From positions 466,334 through 530,333 of the forward strand of contig JABLUY010000001.1 in assembly GCA_013306675.1 (NCBI GenBank): a stretch of 64,000 nt of DNA. The letters run 5' to 3'. Under the pieces are notes generated by a model. The model saw nothing but the letters and a program-made list of their open reading frames with translations, made no database searches and was not told the DNA's origin. Source of the stretch: Thraustochytrium sp. TN22 (lineage: Eukaryota; Sar; Bigyra; Thraustochytrida; Thraustochytriidae). The stretch's first letter is position 1. The number at the start of each line of letters is the position of its first letter. Positions 45,852-55,855 of the stretch are shown here, piece by piece. The position numbers were made by a program, and so were the translations under genes.

Positions 45852-47972
45852 CTACATGAGGTAACAGGCATTGCCGGCGCCAGGCGTGCGGGTGGCGCGG
45901 CGCCCCACCGAGACGCGCATGCCTTGCGAGAGGCGGCGCGAGAGGCTCTTGCGCTCCGGCTTGACGTCGGCCAGCATGGTGGTGGCAAAATGGTCCTGGA
46001 TGTCGCGGTGCATCTTGCGCACGCATAGGCTAAAGACGGCGTCGTAAATGGGCATGGCGTTGGCGCTGCGCACTCGGTCGAGGCCGTCGGGCAGCATGGC
46101 CATTTCGGCGCCGATGTCCACGCCCTCGCGGAAGACCGGGAGGATGAGCATGTCCGGGATGGCGACAGCCATCTTGAGCTCCTCGTAGCACCAGTCGGCG
46201 CGGCCGGCCTCGGCGTTGGCACGCATGAGGGCGGCCGAGGAGAGCTTGGTACCCTCGCCCTCCGCAGTGGAGGGCGCGACGGTGAGCAGCGGCATGATCA
46301 CACGCGAGCGACTGACGGCGCGCTGCAGCTGCGCGCGAAAGTCACCGGCGCCGAGGCCGTGGGAGTCGCTCACGTCCAGAAAGACGAGGTACCCGAGCTT
46401 CTCAAGGTAGAGGCGCAGGCGGTCGGCGAACTCGACCTGAGAGCGGCGGTAGGAGATGAAGATGTCGTGGTCGTAGGTCTTGTCGTGGGGCATGCGAAGC
46501 AACATGTCTTGCGGCAGCGCGCGGCCCTCGGCGACGTCGTTGCCGGCGTCGTGGTCGTCGAGCTCGGGCGCGCGAGGCGCGTGGCTGGTGTCGGTGCGAC
46601 TGGGCTTGGCGAGCCCGAGACGGCCCATGGTGGCCATGAGGTCGCGCACCTGCGCGAGCATCTCGGCGTCGGAGCCGGAGAAGAGCGCGCCGGGCTGGGT
46701 GGCGAAGATGTCGCTGAGCGAAGGGTCCGCACCGTTGCTCGATGCCTTGCCCTGGACGCCGACGCTGAAGAGCAGGCGCGCCTCGAGGCCGGACGGTAGC
46801 GTGAGCACGGCCGCCAGGGTGTGCGAGCGCACCTGGTCTTGGTGGATGCTCTCCACGGCGAAGGACACGGCTGCTGTGCCCCCCATCCAGAGCAAGCTGG
46901 CCTCAGGCGCGCCGCACGCAAAGTACCCAGTCGGCACCTCGAGGCGAACTGGGTACGCCTGCTGGCGCTCCAAGAGCAGGGGGCCGAACATGCCCACGCG
47001 GACGGGCGATGCTGGGCCCGACGAAGCGTACAGGTTGGTGTCCGGGTCCACGTAGGCCATGATGGTGACAATGAAGGTCTCTTGCGGTACAACGGCGTGG
47101 CGTGGCCCATAGGCGCCCAGGTACGCCGAGTCCACAGTAGGCTGTTCCAGCATCTTTTGCACCGCGGGCTGCACATGCACCTGGCGCTGGGGCGTGGCGG
47201 AGGCGGAGGCGGCGGATGTGGCGCCCCCCGCGGTCAATTCGGGCTCTGCGCCTGGGCCGCCGCGCAGGCGCAAGACTAGGTGGGCGTCGACAATGTCGCC
47301 GCGCGCATCCCTTTGCACGAGCTCACCATCCTGGACCTGGCGTCCAGCCACGATAACGCGCTGCTGGTCCGGCGGAATACCCTCGCGGTCATAAACCGCC
47401 TCCTTGGCGTCGCCCCACGTCATGCCCTCCTCGACCGACATGGCGATGGTCTTGCCGGTCAGGGTGCGGATTGCCAGAGTGGCCGGCTCGGCGGCCTTCT
47501 TCTTCTTCATCGTCTTCTTTTTCTTGTTGCTGGACTTGGTTGTCAGCCCCATCGCCCCGAGCACCATCGCCCCAGGCATGAAGGTATCCATCTTGTTGCT
47601 GGACTTGCTTGTCAGCACCATCGCCCCGGGCATGAAGGTATCCTCGTCGTTGACCTCGTCGTCCTCTACAGAGTCGCCGACCTCCGCGTTGCCGTCCTCC
47701 GCCTCCTCCTCCTCCTCCTCCTCCTCCTCCTCCTCCGCGGTGACGGCCTGGACCTCGAACATGGCGGGAAAATCGAAGAGCTCCCCGATGGTGCCCTGCG
47801 CGTCAAGCTCCACGCGGCGCCCGCCAACGCGGAAGGCCACCACCTGCACCGCCGCCAGCTCCGCGTACACTAGCTGCAGCACATCCTCCACGCTGAAGGT
47901 AGGGTCCACGTCCAGCGTCAGCACCGCCTCCTCGCGCTCGCCGCGCCCGGGCACCACGACCAGCAGCAGCAT
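45852..47972 (-). CDS. Ubl-ubiquitin-beta domain-TIR fusion with a C-terminal CaaX box
   Basis: 706 residues from the ATG at 47972. Residues 1-77 are a beta-grasp, Ddi1-like Ubl (LTLDVDPTFSVEDVLQLVY). A Glu run (79-92) and a duplicated segment containing DTFMPGAMVL (111-149) follow, then a Lys run. Residues 164-239 are a diverged ubiquitin: TLAIRTLTGKTIAMSVEEGM, GIPPDQQRVIVAGRQVQDGE, ending LRLRGG with more protein after it. Residues ~290-408 form a beta-rich domain like those preceding TIR in some bacterial proteins (from memory). The TIR domain is at ~500-665: YDHDIFISYRR, then DWCYEEL with Glu598 at the position of the NAD-cleaving glutamate. The tail is basic and ends CYLM, a CaaX prenylation motif. 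A membrane-bound NADase or scaffold signalling protein is inferred. The LRGG could be a deubiquitinase cleavage site. Confidence 0.88.
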   Translation of the reverse strand: MLLLVVVPGRGEREEAVLTLDVDPTFSVEDVLQLVYAELAAVQVVAFRVGGRRVELDAQGTIGELFDFPAMFEVQAVTAEEEEEEEEEEEAEDGNAEVGDSVEDDEVNDEDTFMPGAMVLTSKSSNKMDTFMPGAMVLGAMGLTTKSSNKKKKTMKKKKAAEPATLAIRTLTGKTIAMSVEEGMTWGDAKEAVYDREGIPPDQQRVIVAGRQVQDGELVQRDARGDIVDAHLVLRLRGGPGAEPELTAGGATSAASASATPQRQVHVQPAVQKMLEQPTVDSAYLGAYGPRHAVVPQETFIVTIMAYVDPDTNLYASSGPASPVRVGMFGPLLLERQQAYPVRLEVPTGYFACGAPEASLLWMGGTAAVSFAVESIHQDQVRSHTLAAVLTLPSGLEARLLFSVGVQGKASSNGADPSLSDIFATQPGALFSGSDAEMLAQVRDLMATMGRLGLAKPSRTDTSHAPRAPELDDHDAGNDVAEGRALPQDMLLRMPHDKTYDHDIFISYRRSQVEFADRLRLYLEKLGYLVFLDVSDSHGLGAGDFRAQLQRAVSRSRVIMPLLTVAPSTAEGEGTKLSSAALMRANAEAGRADWCYEELKMAVAIPDMLILPVFREGVDIGAEMAMLPDGLDRVRSANAMPIYDAVFSLCVRKMHRDIQDHFATTMLADVKPERKSLSRRLSQGMRVSVGRRATRTPGAGNACYLM
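47523..47643 (-). repeat. In-frame tandem duplication inside the Ubl-TIR gene
   Basis: Two copies of a ~52-base unit (one with a small insertion) encode the repeated DTFMPGAMVL...SKSSNK segment between the two ubiquitin-like domains. Confidence 0.85.
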
Positions 47973-50373
47973 CCTCGCCCTCGCCCTCGCCCTCGCCCTC
48001 GCCCGCGCTCGCTCGCCCTCGCTTTCGCCCTCGCCCGCGCCTGCGCTCGCGCTCTACCTGCCCGCGCGGCCAGCGCCGCGCGTCGCGCGCGCTGTCTCGG
48101 GCTGGGCAGTGCCTGCCGCTCTCCAAGCCAAGTCCAACTTGAAGAAGGCCGCAAGGCGCACTCGCCGACGGCGCGTGCCGCGCGGGTGCCGTCGTCACTG
48201 CCGTGGCCGTGGGCACTGGCCAGCTTGGCACGCGCCGTGTTATGTTATACAGAGTGGGTACAGATACAGATGCACGGCTGCGGCGCCGCGACGGCCCCAG
48301 TTGCGCCGCGACGGCCCCAAGTGCGGCTTTATCGAAACAACGTCAAAGCCTGAACATGCCTGGCTGTCAATCAACCCACGGCCGGCCGGCCAGCGTGAGC
48401 GTGTTTCAAGTTGATGGCCTCCTTCTTGATGTCATAATTAATGGCTGCCAGTGGGAGGGAGAGCCTGAGGGGATGCGCGAGGACAGCAGCCTTGGCCCGA
48501 GTCACATGGATGACGAGCGTGTGCGAAAGGATGATGAAAAATTCGTCATCATCCAGTGCAGGAGCCTGTCACGGTGCGTCGCACGGCTCCGCCGCTCGCG
48601 CTCAATGACAAAAGGCAGACGGGCGAGCGAGCAAGCGAGTGGGCGTCCTTCGTCGCGTGATAAGGCTCGCTGCCGGAGCACGCTGCAGCCTCCGGCTGTC
48701 CCACGGCGTGACGGCAGCCTTGTAGCCGCTGGCGGCCACGCGCAAGATTTATCTCAGCCTTAGGCATAGGGGAGCTAGGCCTAGCTCACTGGCACTGTCA
48801 AAGCCTGCACTGCTTGCTGCGACACCAGCGGCAAGCCGCGCGAGAGCCTCGCGCAACCCGCTGCCATCTGGCTCTGGATCAGAGAAAGATAGATACCTTC
48901 CTGTCCGGGTCTGCCTGTCCTGGCTGCTGCTGTTGAAGCCAGCAACTTGAGCAGAACGAGCTGGCTGGCGGAGGAACCGCGCGCGGCTCGGCGGCCTCTA
49001 GACGCTGGCCGCTGGCCAGCGAGGGCTGCTCGCGGCCGGCGGCCGGCCGGCCGTCCATCGTTAGGCTAGTTTGCCGGCAAGGCGCGAACAGTGGTAGCGA
49101 TCGCTTCGCAGACTTCAACAAAGACTTCGTACCTCAGCCGGCCGACATTCGAATTTGGCGCAGCGTGGCGGCGGCGCGGCGCACGGGCCCCGCTGGTTGG
49201 CGAGTGGCAAGCGCCGCGGCGCGGGGCCGCCTGGCCGGCGTTGCACGCGGCGCTTCCACGAGCGCGGCTGCCTTCTCACAGAAGCCAGCCGGAGACGCCA
49301 GCCCAGCCGGGCCAGCCCAGCCCAGCCCAGCCCCGCCCCGTGCTGCTGGCTGCAGTGCTGGCAGGCTGGCTGCTCGCTCGCTCGCTCGCTCGTGATCGCT
49401 GTGGACGGCGAGCGGCGAGCTGGCGTCGAGCGAGGGCTTGCTTGCGTGCGCTGAGCTGGGCCGCCCGGGCGCCGCGGCGCGGCTTGCGGCGCGGCACGAG
49501 CCTGTCAGAGCCTGTGAGGACAGACAGGGCAGACAGGGCGCGCTTCGGACCGCCTTGTTGTCTGGTTGCTGGCAGGCAAGGACTCGGCCAGGACACGAGG
49601 CTCGGCTCGGCTCGGCTCGGCTCGGCGCGGCGCGGCTCGGCTCGGCTCGCCACGCCACGCCACGCCACGCCACGCCACGATACGCTACCACTGGCTCGGC
49701 TCAGCAGTGTCCGTGCCGCTCGCTGCTTGCCTGCCTGCCTGCCTGCCTGCACCTGGCTGCACGGGCTCGCGGCCTCCGCTTCTGTTCCTCTCCTGCCAGT
49801 CCGAGTCCTTCGTGGTCGCAGTGGTGGGGCCGGTCGTGGCGTCGCTGCGCTGCGCTGCTGCGCTGGCCCTGCGACGCCTTGCGGCCTTGGCAAGCTGGCC
49901 GCGGCGGCTTGGCAAACTGCCTTGAAGCAACCGTGACGGCGGAGCGGCGGCCAGCCTGAGCAGCGCCGGCCGCGGCTGGCTGGCCAGCTGCCAGCTAGTA
50001 AGTTAGCACGGCGAGAGTAGCGACCCCGAACGAACTGCAGTGCAAGTGCAGCTCAGCACTCGCTGACTGACTTTTCAAAGTTAGTTAAGTTACCGCAGGC
50101 AGAGCGCAGCTGGCTGGCTGGTAGCGGCCAAGTGCGAAGAAGGCAGCAGGGTGAGGCGCCCCGCCAGCCGCGGCGCAGCCCGAGCCGGCCGCGTGCGCGC
50201 GCCAGGGCGAGGAGGCAGCCGGCCCGCGCGGCGGGGGAGGGAGGGAGGGCGGCAGAGCGGAGCGGGCGGAGCGAGCGCAGCGCCTGCGAGCCGCGTGCCT
50301 GCGGCCGGCCTGCGGGGCGGGCGGCTGGGCGGGCGGCGGCTGGGCGGGCGGGCGCGTGCGCGGCCTGCCATCC
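47973..50373. other. Long divergent intergenic region
   Basis: 2.4 kb between the Ubl-TIR gene (leftward) and the MYB gene (rightward). It contains a ~20-base duplication (gcgccgcgacggcccca, about 48283-48322), a less GC-rich patch at ~48400-48560, and pentanucleotide arrays (49599-49680). The many open frames are Ala/Arg-rich mirrors of each other with no family match. A GTAAGT at 49998 and a CAG at ~50096-50098 could bound a small 5' UTR intron of the MYB gene, but the polypyrimidine tract is poor. Confidence 0.45.
49599..49680. repeat. Pentanucleotide arrays (GGCTC)n then (CCACG)n
   Basis: About ten ggctc/ggcgc units (49599-49650) run into about six ccacg units (49650-49680). Confidence 0.9.
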
Positions 50374-50567
50374 ATGGAGCGGGCGCGCGTGGACGCGACG
50401 CCGCAGATGCTGCCAAAGCTCGAGGACGTGGGCAGGATGAGCGAGCTGACCGCGCGGCTGGCGGCCGCGGTGGCGGCGGCCAAGCGCGACGAGGCGGCGC
50501 GGCCAGGAGGCGACGCGGGCGGCGGCTTCGGAGGCATGCAGGGCGGCGCGCTGCCTGCTCCGCAGCC

Positions 50568-50603
<36 letters not shown>

Positions 50604-50771
50604 GCTGCCGCATGCGAATCAGCAAGCCTCGCAGTCGGCCGCCACGCAGCAGCTCTTTTCGGCGGGCTGGCCAGCGCGGTCCACAGAGATCCCTGCGGCG
50701 CACCACCTTTTCGGAGCCGTGCAGCAGGGCAACCCGACGCTTGCGCTGCAGCTGCCGCACGCGCCCGAGCC

Positions 50772-50822
<51 letters not shown>

Positions 50823-53727
50823 CAGCTTCGACATGCCCATGTCGTCCACACCGCCGCCACCTGCGAGGCCGACGCCCGGCGCGCCGGCGCGCCGTAGCAA
50901 CAGCACACCGACGCTGGACCTGAGCGCGCTCTCCTCGCGCGCCCCGGGGCCCGCCCTTGGCGAGTCACCGTCCGGCCCGCTCCTGCGGCCGCGCAGCCCC
51001 ATGGATGGGCTCGCCGAGACAGCCGTGGCGCTGGCCAGCGCGCGTCAGTCGCCTACAGAGGCGCTCGGCAAGCTCTCGCTGCTCTCCAACCTGAGCCTGC
51101 TGTCGTCCGCGTCGCAGCCGCAGCAGCCGCAGCAACTGGAGCCGCAGCATGGTAGTTCGCAGCAGGAGCAGCCGCAGCAACAGCAGCACCAGGCTCGGCA
51201 CCTGCAGGAGATCGGCGGCGGCGCCGCCTCGTTTAGTTATCCCCTGCACGGTACATCGCCCTCCTCGCAGTCGTCACAATCCTCGTCGCGGTCTGCCTTC
51301 GAGTCTTTGCATACGTCGCGGTCCACGGCGGAGCTGTCCACCGCGAGCCAGGACAGCTTGCTGCTCCTGGCCGCGGACGACAGGGCGACGCCGCGCCGCG
51401 GGTCCGAGGAGGCCTCCGTGGATGTGGCTGATGGCGCGGATGCGGACGTCGAGATGACGACGGCCGTCGCGCAGTCGCGCACGCTGCAACACCAGTCGTC
51501 TGCCGCGACGGCGGGCCTCGATGCGGACTCCGACGCGGGCACCATCAGCTACGCAGGCAGCCGCACTGCAAGCGCCGCATCGCTGGAGATCGCCGCGCTC
51601 GTGGATGCCGCGGCTGCGGCACGGTCTGCTCAGAGCAGCAGCATCAGCAACAGCAACAGCAACAGCGAGGGGGATGGCTTGGCGAGCGCCGCCGCCGCCG
51701 CGGCCGCGCCGGCGCCGGGGGCGGCGCCGGCTGCGCCCGAGGCGGAAGCGGAGGCCGGCGCCAGCGCCGGCGGGGCACCCAAGACGACCAAGTCGCGGCC
51801 CAATGTGCTGGCCAGCATCATGGCCGGCCTGACGCCTGCTGCCTGGGCGAAAACCACGAGCCGCATGCTGGGCGGAGGCAAGCGCAAGTCGGCCGACGCT
51901 GCGGCGGCCGCGGCCGCGGCCGCCGCGGCGAGCGCCGCCGCCGCCGCCGAGGACGGCAACGATGTGGCCTCGCTCTCGGCCTCGGAGGACGCCGCGTCCT
52001 CGTCCCAATCGTCCTCGGGCAAGTTCAAGGCGCCGCGGCGCAAGGCTGCCGGGTCCAATCCGCGGCGCTGGACCGACGAGGAGGACGAGCTTCTGCGCAA
52101 GGCCGTGGCTCAGTTCGGCGACACGCGCTGGAAGGAAATCGCTGCCGTGGTTGGCTCGCGCGACAACGTCCAGTGCCTGCAGCGCTGGCGGAAGTCGCTC
52201 AAGCCGGGGCTCAAGAAGGGCGCCTGGCGCCAGGAGGAGGACGACCTGCTCCGACAAAAGGTGCAGGAGCGCCAGGCTGACCCCTCGCTCACCTGGACCT
52301 GGGTTTCAAGTCACATTGAGGGTCGCAACGCCAAGCAGTGCCGCGAGCGCTGGCAGAATTTCCTCGACACCTCCATCAAGCGCGGCGGCTGGACGGACGA
52401 GGAGGACCGCGAGCTCGAGCGCCTCTACCAGCAGCTGGACGGCCGCTGGGCGCGCATCGCGCGCAACATGCCGGGCCGCACCGAGAACAGTGTCAAGGTG
52501 CGCTACCAGTCGCTCAAGCGCTCGCGCGACCGCGAGTCTTCCTCGCGCGGCACGCCGCTGCCCGAGGACCTCGATGCAGACCAGGCCGCGGCAGCCGCCG
52601 CTCCCACAACGACCAAGAAGAAGGGCGCCAAGCGGCCCAGCGGCGTGGCGGCTGAGATGGAGGGCATGGTGGGCGCGGCGCGCGCCGACCACTCCTCCTC
52701 GACCTGGGGCATCGTCTCCAAGTTCAAGAAGCGCAAGTCGGCCTCGCTGCCCGTAGCGTCCGCCAGCGCCGCCGACGCCGACCTCGACGCTGAGGAGCTC
52801 TACTCACGGCCCTCTACCGCCTCCTCGGATGCCTCGGCCTCCGGCTCCGACACGCACAGTGTCGGGCCCTCAGCCGCCACCGTCAAGGACGAGCGCAGCG
52901 ACGACTTTCACGACCATCTACGTGATGTCAAGCGCAAGGTGGCGCGCAAGTCGGCGCCGCCCTCGCTCATGAACGCCATGCAGGCGCTCCACCAGGCCTT
53001 TTCCTTTGGGGTCGACTCGCAACGCGCCATTCAGAACCTCTCGCGCGATGCCGCGCGCATGACGTCCGCGCCGCAGGCCTCTGTCACGCTCGCCTCGGTG
53101 CTGGGCGCCGCGTCCAAGCACGCGCCCTCCGCGCCGCAGCCGCAGCCGCAGCCGCCGACATCGGTCTCGGTCTCGGCCGCCACGCAGCCCATGGACTCCA
53201 TGGACACTTCGCCGGACTCGCCCCTCCTCTTTGGCCCCCCGGCGCACCAGACCGCGTCGGCGCCGCTTGCGTCAACACAGCAGCAGGCGCCGCCGTCCCA
53301 CACGCAAACCTCGCAGCAGACGCCTATTGGCGATGTCGCTACCGCGGCCCCGCCCTGCTCTGGCTTTTCGCTCCCGCGCTCCCACTCCTTCCCGTCCCTC
53401 GAAGCGCTCACGCACTCTCTCGGCTTGGTTGGTGGCGCTCGCCAGCAGCAGCAACAGCAGCAGACGACGACGACGACGACGACAGCGAACTCTTCAACCA
53501 CCACGCCGTCCTTTGGCAATGGGGTTGCCTCCAGTATGCACGCCTCCGCATCGCTCAACGCACTTGCGCAGGCCACGCAGGCCGCGCAGCAGCCGGCCAC
53601 GTCGCTGCACGAGCTTCTGCAGCAGCAGCTCCTCCAGCAGCAGCAGCAGCAGCAGCGCCAGCAGCATGGCCTCGGGCACCGCCACCTGTCCGAGGACAAC
53701 AGTCTTTACCAGCACAGGCTCGGCTGA
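50374..53727 (+). CDS. Three-repeat (3R) MYB transcription factor with polyQ tracts
   Basis: 1117 residues from the ATG at 50374; the frame opens six codons earlier without an ATG. PolyQ tracts (CAG runs near 50569-50600 and 50772-50820) and Ser/Ala-rich stretches fill residues ~60-550. Three MYB repeats follow: R1 ~563-610 (WTDEEDELLRKAVAQFG, CLQRWRKSLKP), R2 ~615-668 (WRQEEDDLLRQKV, KQCRERWQNFLD), R3 ~672-718 (WTDEEDRELERLYQQLDGRW, PGRTENSVKVRYQSLKR), in which the third Trp is Tyr. The spacing and KQCRERW match the c-Myb/3R-MYB class, which binds YAACNG sites and often drives G2/M genes. More polyQ and a polyT lie near the C-terminus (53448-53660). Nuclear DNA binding is firm; targets are unknown. 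Confidence 0.93.
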
Positions 53728-54478
53728 CTCGTGCGGGGCGGGGACCACCGCGGCTGGGCCTAGATCATTTGAACTCCTTGTATCGCCTTCTCTCGAGTGG
53801 AGAGAGAGGACGGAGGGCTCCCTCTCAAGCAGCCGGAGACTCTTCTTTCTCTCCCCTGTTATGTTTTCTTTTTTCGGAACCAAAAACCCATGTGCACATG
53901 CCTTTGCTTTTGATCTTGACCTCTTCTCTTTTGGGCGTGCCGCAGCTCGCCGCAGAACCCTCGCCCCGGGGCCGATTCGCGCCGATTCGCGCCCGCGCCG
54001 TCCGAGTCACTTCTGCCAAGCCAAGCAAGTCAAACTCCTGGCAACTCACGGTGGACTCGGACTCCGGAAGCGCCGCGGCGGCGTCCGAGTCGCTTCGCGC
54101 CCCGCGCCCCGCACCCCGCGACTCGCGCCGCGCCTCGCAGCACGGCCCTGGGCCAGCACTGGCAACGCGCCGACGCGAGAAGCCAGAGGCTGGGGCAGCT
54201 TGCGTTGCGGCCAAGTGCGTTGCGCACTGGGTTGCGGCCGTGCGTTGCGGTCTCGCGCGCGCTCCTGCCAGTGGCCGGGACCTGCAGTGCGGCGGGCCGG
54301 GCAGCAAAACGCAGACTGCAAACTGCGAACGTCCAAGCGTCGAACGTCCAAGCAATCAAAGCAAGCGTGACCACGTGGCGGCCGGGCACGTCACGGTACA
54401 GCTGCGAGATCTCGTGCCAGCCCTTGTACTCGCGCGGCTCAACCCGACCGCGGCGCGGCGCGGCCCGGCGACGCGGAA
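53728..54478. other. Intergenic, no gene seen
   Basis: 751 bases between two plus-strand genes. It holds the MYB 3' UTR and the promoter of the next gene. Short imperfect duplications occur (gccgattcgcgcc near 53970; gttgcg units near 54200-54250). No supported coding frame. Confidence 0.5.
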
Positions 54479-55855
54479 ATGGGCGGCACCACCACCGCTG
54501 ACCCGAGCACGTGCGCGCCGGTGGGCAAGACGGCGAGCACGGCGCCCTCTGGCGGCCTGGAGCAGCCAAACGGGGAGACGAGCTCTGGGATGCTCTTGGA
54601 GAACTCCAGGCACCTGGAGTTTGCCCTCGGCCTCATGCAGAGCGTGGCTGGCGAGAGCTTCCGCTCGATCAAGGGCCACAGTCAGGAGGCGCTGTTACAA
54701 AAGAACAAGGACCTCCTTGATGGGCTGAAGCGACACACCGTCTCCAAGGTCCTGGAGCTCCTCGGTGGCCGAACGTCCATCATGAAGGCGGGCATGTACT
54801 TTTTGCCCACGTACAAGGAGGCCTTTAAGACGGACACCGTCCTCTTCGTCAATGGCGTGATGTGCTCCTTCCTGGTCGATCGTTGCGGGCTGCCGCCCAA
54901 GGTGGCGGCCGCAGTCGGCAGAGTTCCGCGCCAGCGCTACCTGAACCACAGCGTTGCGGAGCAGCCGGACGACATTCTTGGCGACGCAAGAATCGCGCCT
55001 CTGGTCTTTCTACTCGAGCAGGTCCTCTGGGACACCATCATGCGCGACAACGACCTCGAGGCCTGCGTGCGCGTCTTCATCTCCAAGGAACGCACAGCCT
55101 TCGCGAAAAAGCTTGACGACGACCTCCAGCCACTTCTCAGGTGCTTCAAGCGCATCTCAGCAGCTGACGCCGAGGCCGATGCCGCGGCCGATCTGTCGGT
55201 TCTCGACCTCGCTGGCGTGCCCAAAAAGCACCTCCCGGGCTGGTTCACGAGCAAACCATGGTTGCCGCACGCGTGCGAGGACTTGCTCCCAACCACCAAG
55301 GAGACCCAGGACGGGGCGGCGCTGGGAAAAGACATTGCCGACTCGCGTTTGGAGGCCACCGGCGTCGGCAACGCATGCATCTTCAAGTGGAAGGGCATGA
55401 GCAGGACCCAGGTCGCCCTCGCTATGGCGTGGGCCTTGCGCTGCTACCTCCCGGCCGATTCGCCTGAGTGGACTCGGCTGGCGGCTCGACGGAGCTTGAC
55501 ATCCAGTGAGTTCTTCTCCATTGTTCATCCCACGCAGCTTGCCTGGCTCTGGACCTGCATGCTGCGCAGGGGAAATGGCAAGGCCGTGGGCCGGAACGGG
55601 CATCACAGCGCAGGCCACCAGGCCTTCACGCTGCTGGAGCGGTGCAACGCGTGGATCTCGCACTGGAGGAGCGAGCTCGAGGACGACCGTCGTTTTCCTG
55701 TGCAAGACCAGCTCGTGTGCTTTCGGGACGCCCTCACTGCCGACCAGGAGGCAAAGACGACCAAGAAGCGCAAGCAGCCGCCGCCGTCAAGTGTTTGCCG
55801 CCCTGCTCCTGTGCCGCAGCGGCGCTGCACTTGGGCCGACCACCCATTCGCTTGA
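54479..55855 (+). CDS. Unrecognised protein, 458 residues
   Basis: A clean frame from an ATG with A at -3 and G at +4, with codon usage like its neighbours. Residues 1-40 are Ser/Thr/Gly-rich. From ~45 to 220 it is mostly amphipathic helix (SFRSIKGHSQEALLQKNKDL, APLVFLLEQVLWDTIMRDND, ERTAFAKKLDDDLQPLLRCF). Residues ~275-400 contain a Trp-rich part (FKWKGMSRTQVALAMAWALR, VHPTQLAWLWTCMLRR). The C-terminus is Lys- and Pro-rich (KKRKQPPPSS), a possible nuclear signal. I see no signal peptide, membrane helix, metal site or nucleotide-binding motif, and no family comes to mind. It is probably a real lineage-specific gene. Confidence 0.65.
   Translation: MGGTTTADPSTCAPVGKTASTAPSGGLEQPNGETSSGMLLENSRHLEFALGLMQSVAGESFRSIKGHSQEALLQKNKDLLDGLKRHTVSKVLELLGGRTSIMKAGMYFLPTYKEAFKTDTVLFVNGVMCSFLVDRCGLPPKVAAAVGRVPRQRYLNHSVAEQPDDILGDARIAPLVFLLEQVLWDTIMRDNDLEACVRVFISKERTAFAKKLDDDLQPLLRCFKRISAADAEADAAADLSVLDLAGVPKKHLPGWFTSKPWLPHACEDLLPTTKETQDGAALGKDIADSRLEATGVGNACIFKWKGMSRTQVALAMAWALRCYLPADSPEWTRLAARRSLTSSEFFSIVHPTQLAWLWTCMLRRGNGKAVGRNGHHSAGHQAFTLLERCNAWISHWRSELEDDRRFPVQDQLVCFRDALTADQEAKTTKKRKQPPPSSVCRPAPVPQRRCTWADHPFA

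Noticed and set aside
48203-48763. 186-codon plus-strand frame in the long intergenic region
   Set aside because: No ATG in good context at its start, includes a 20-base duplication, mixed composition and no family similarity.
49091-49936. 281-codon plus-strand frame across the pentamer arrays
   Set aside because: Translation is dominated by repeat-encoded Gly-Ser-Ala-Arg and His-Ala-Thr-Pro runs; all frames on both strands are open there.
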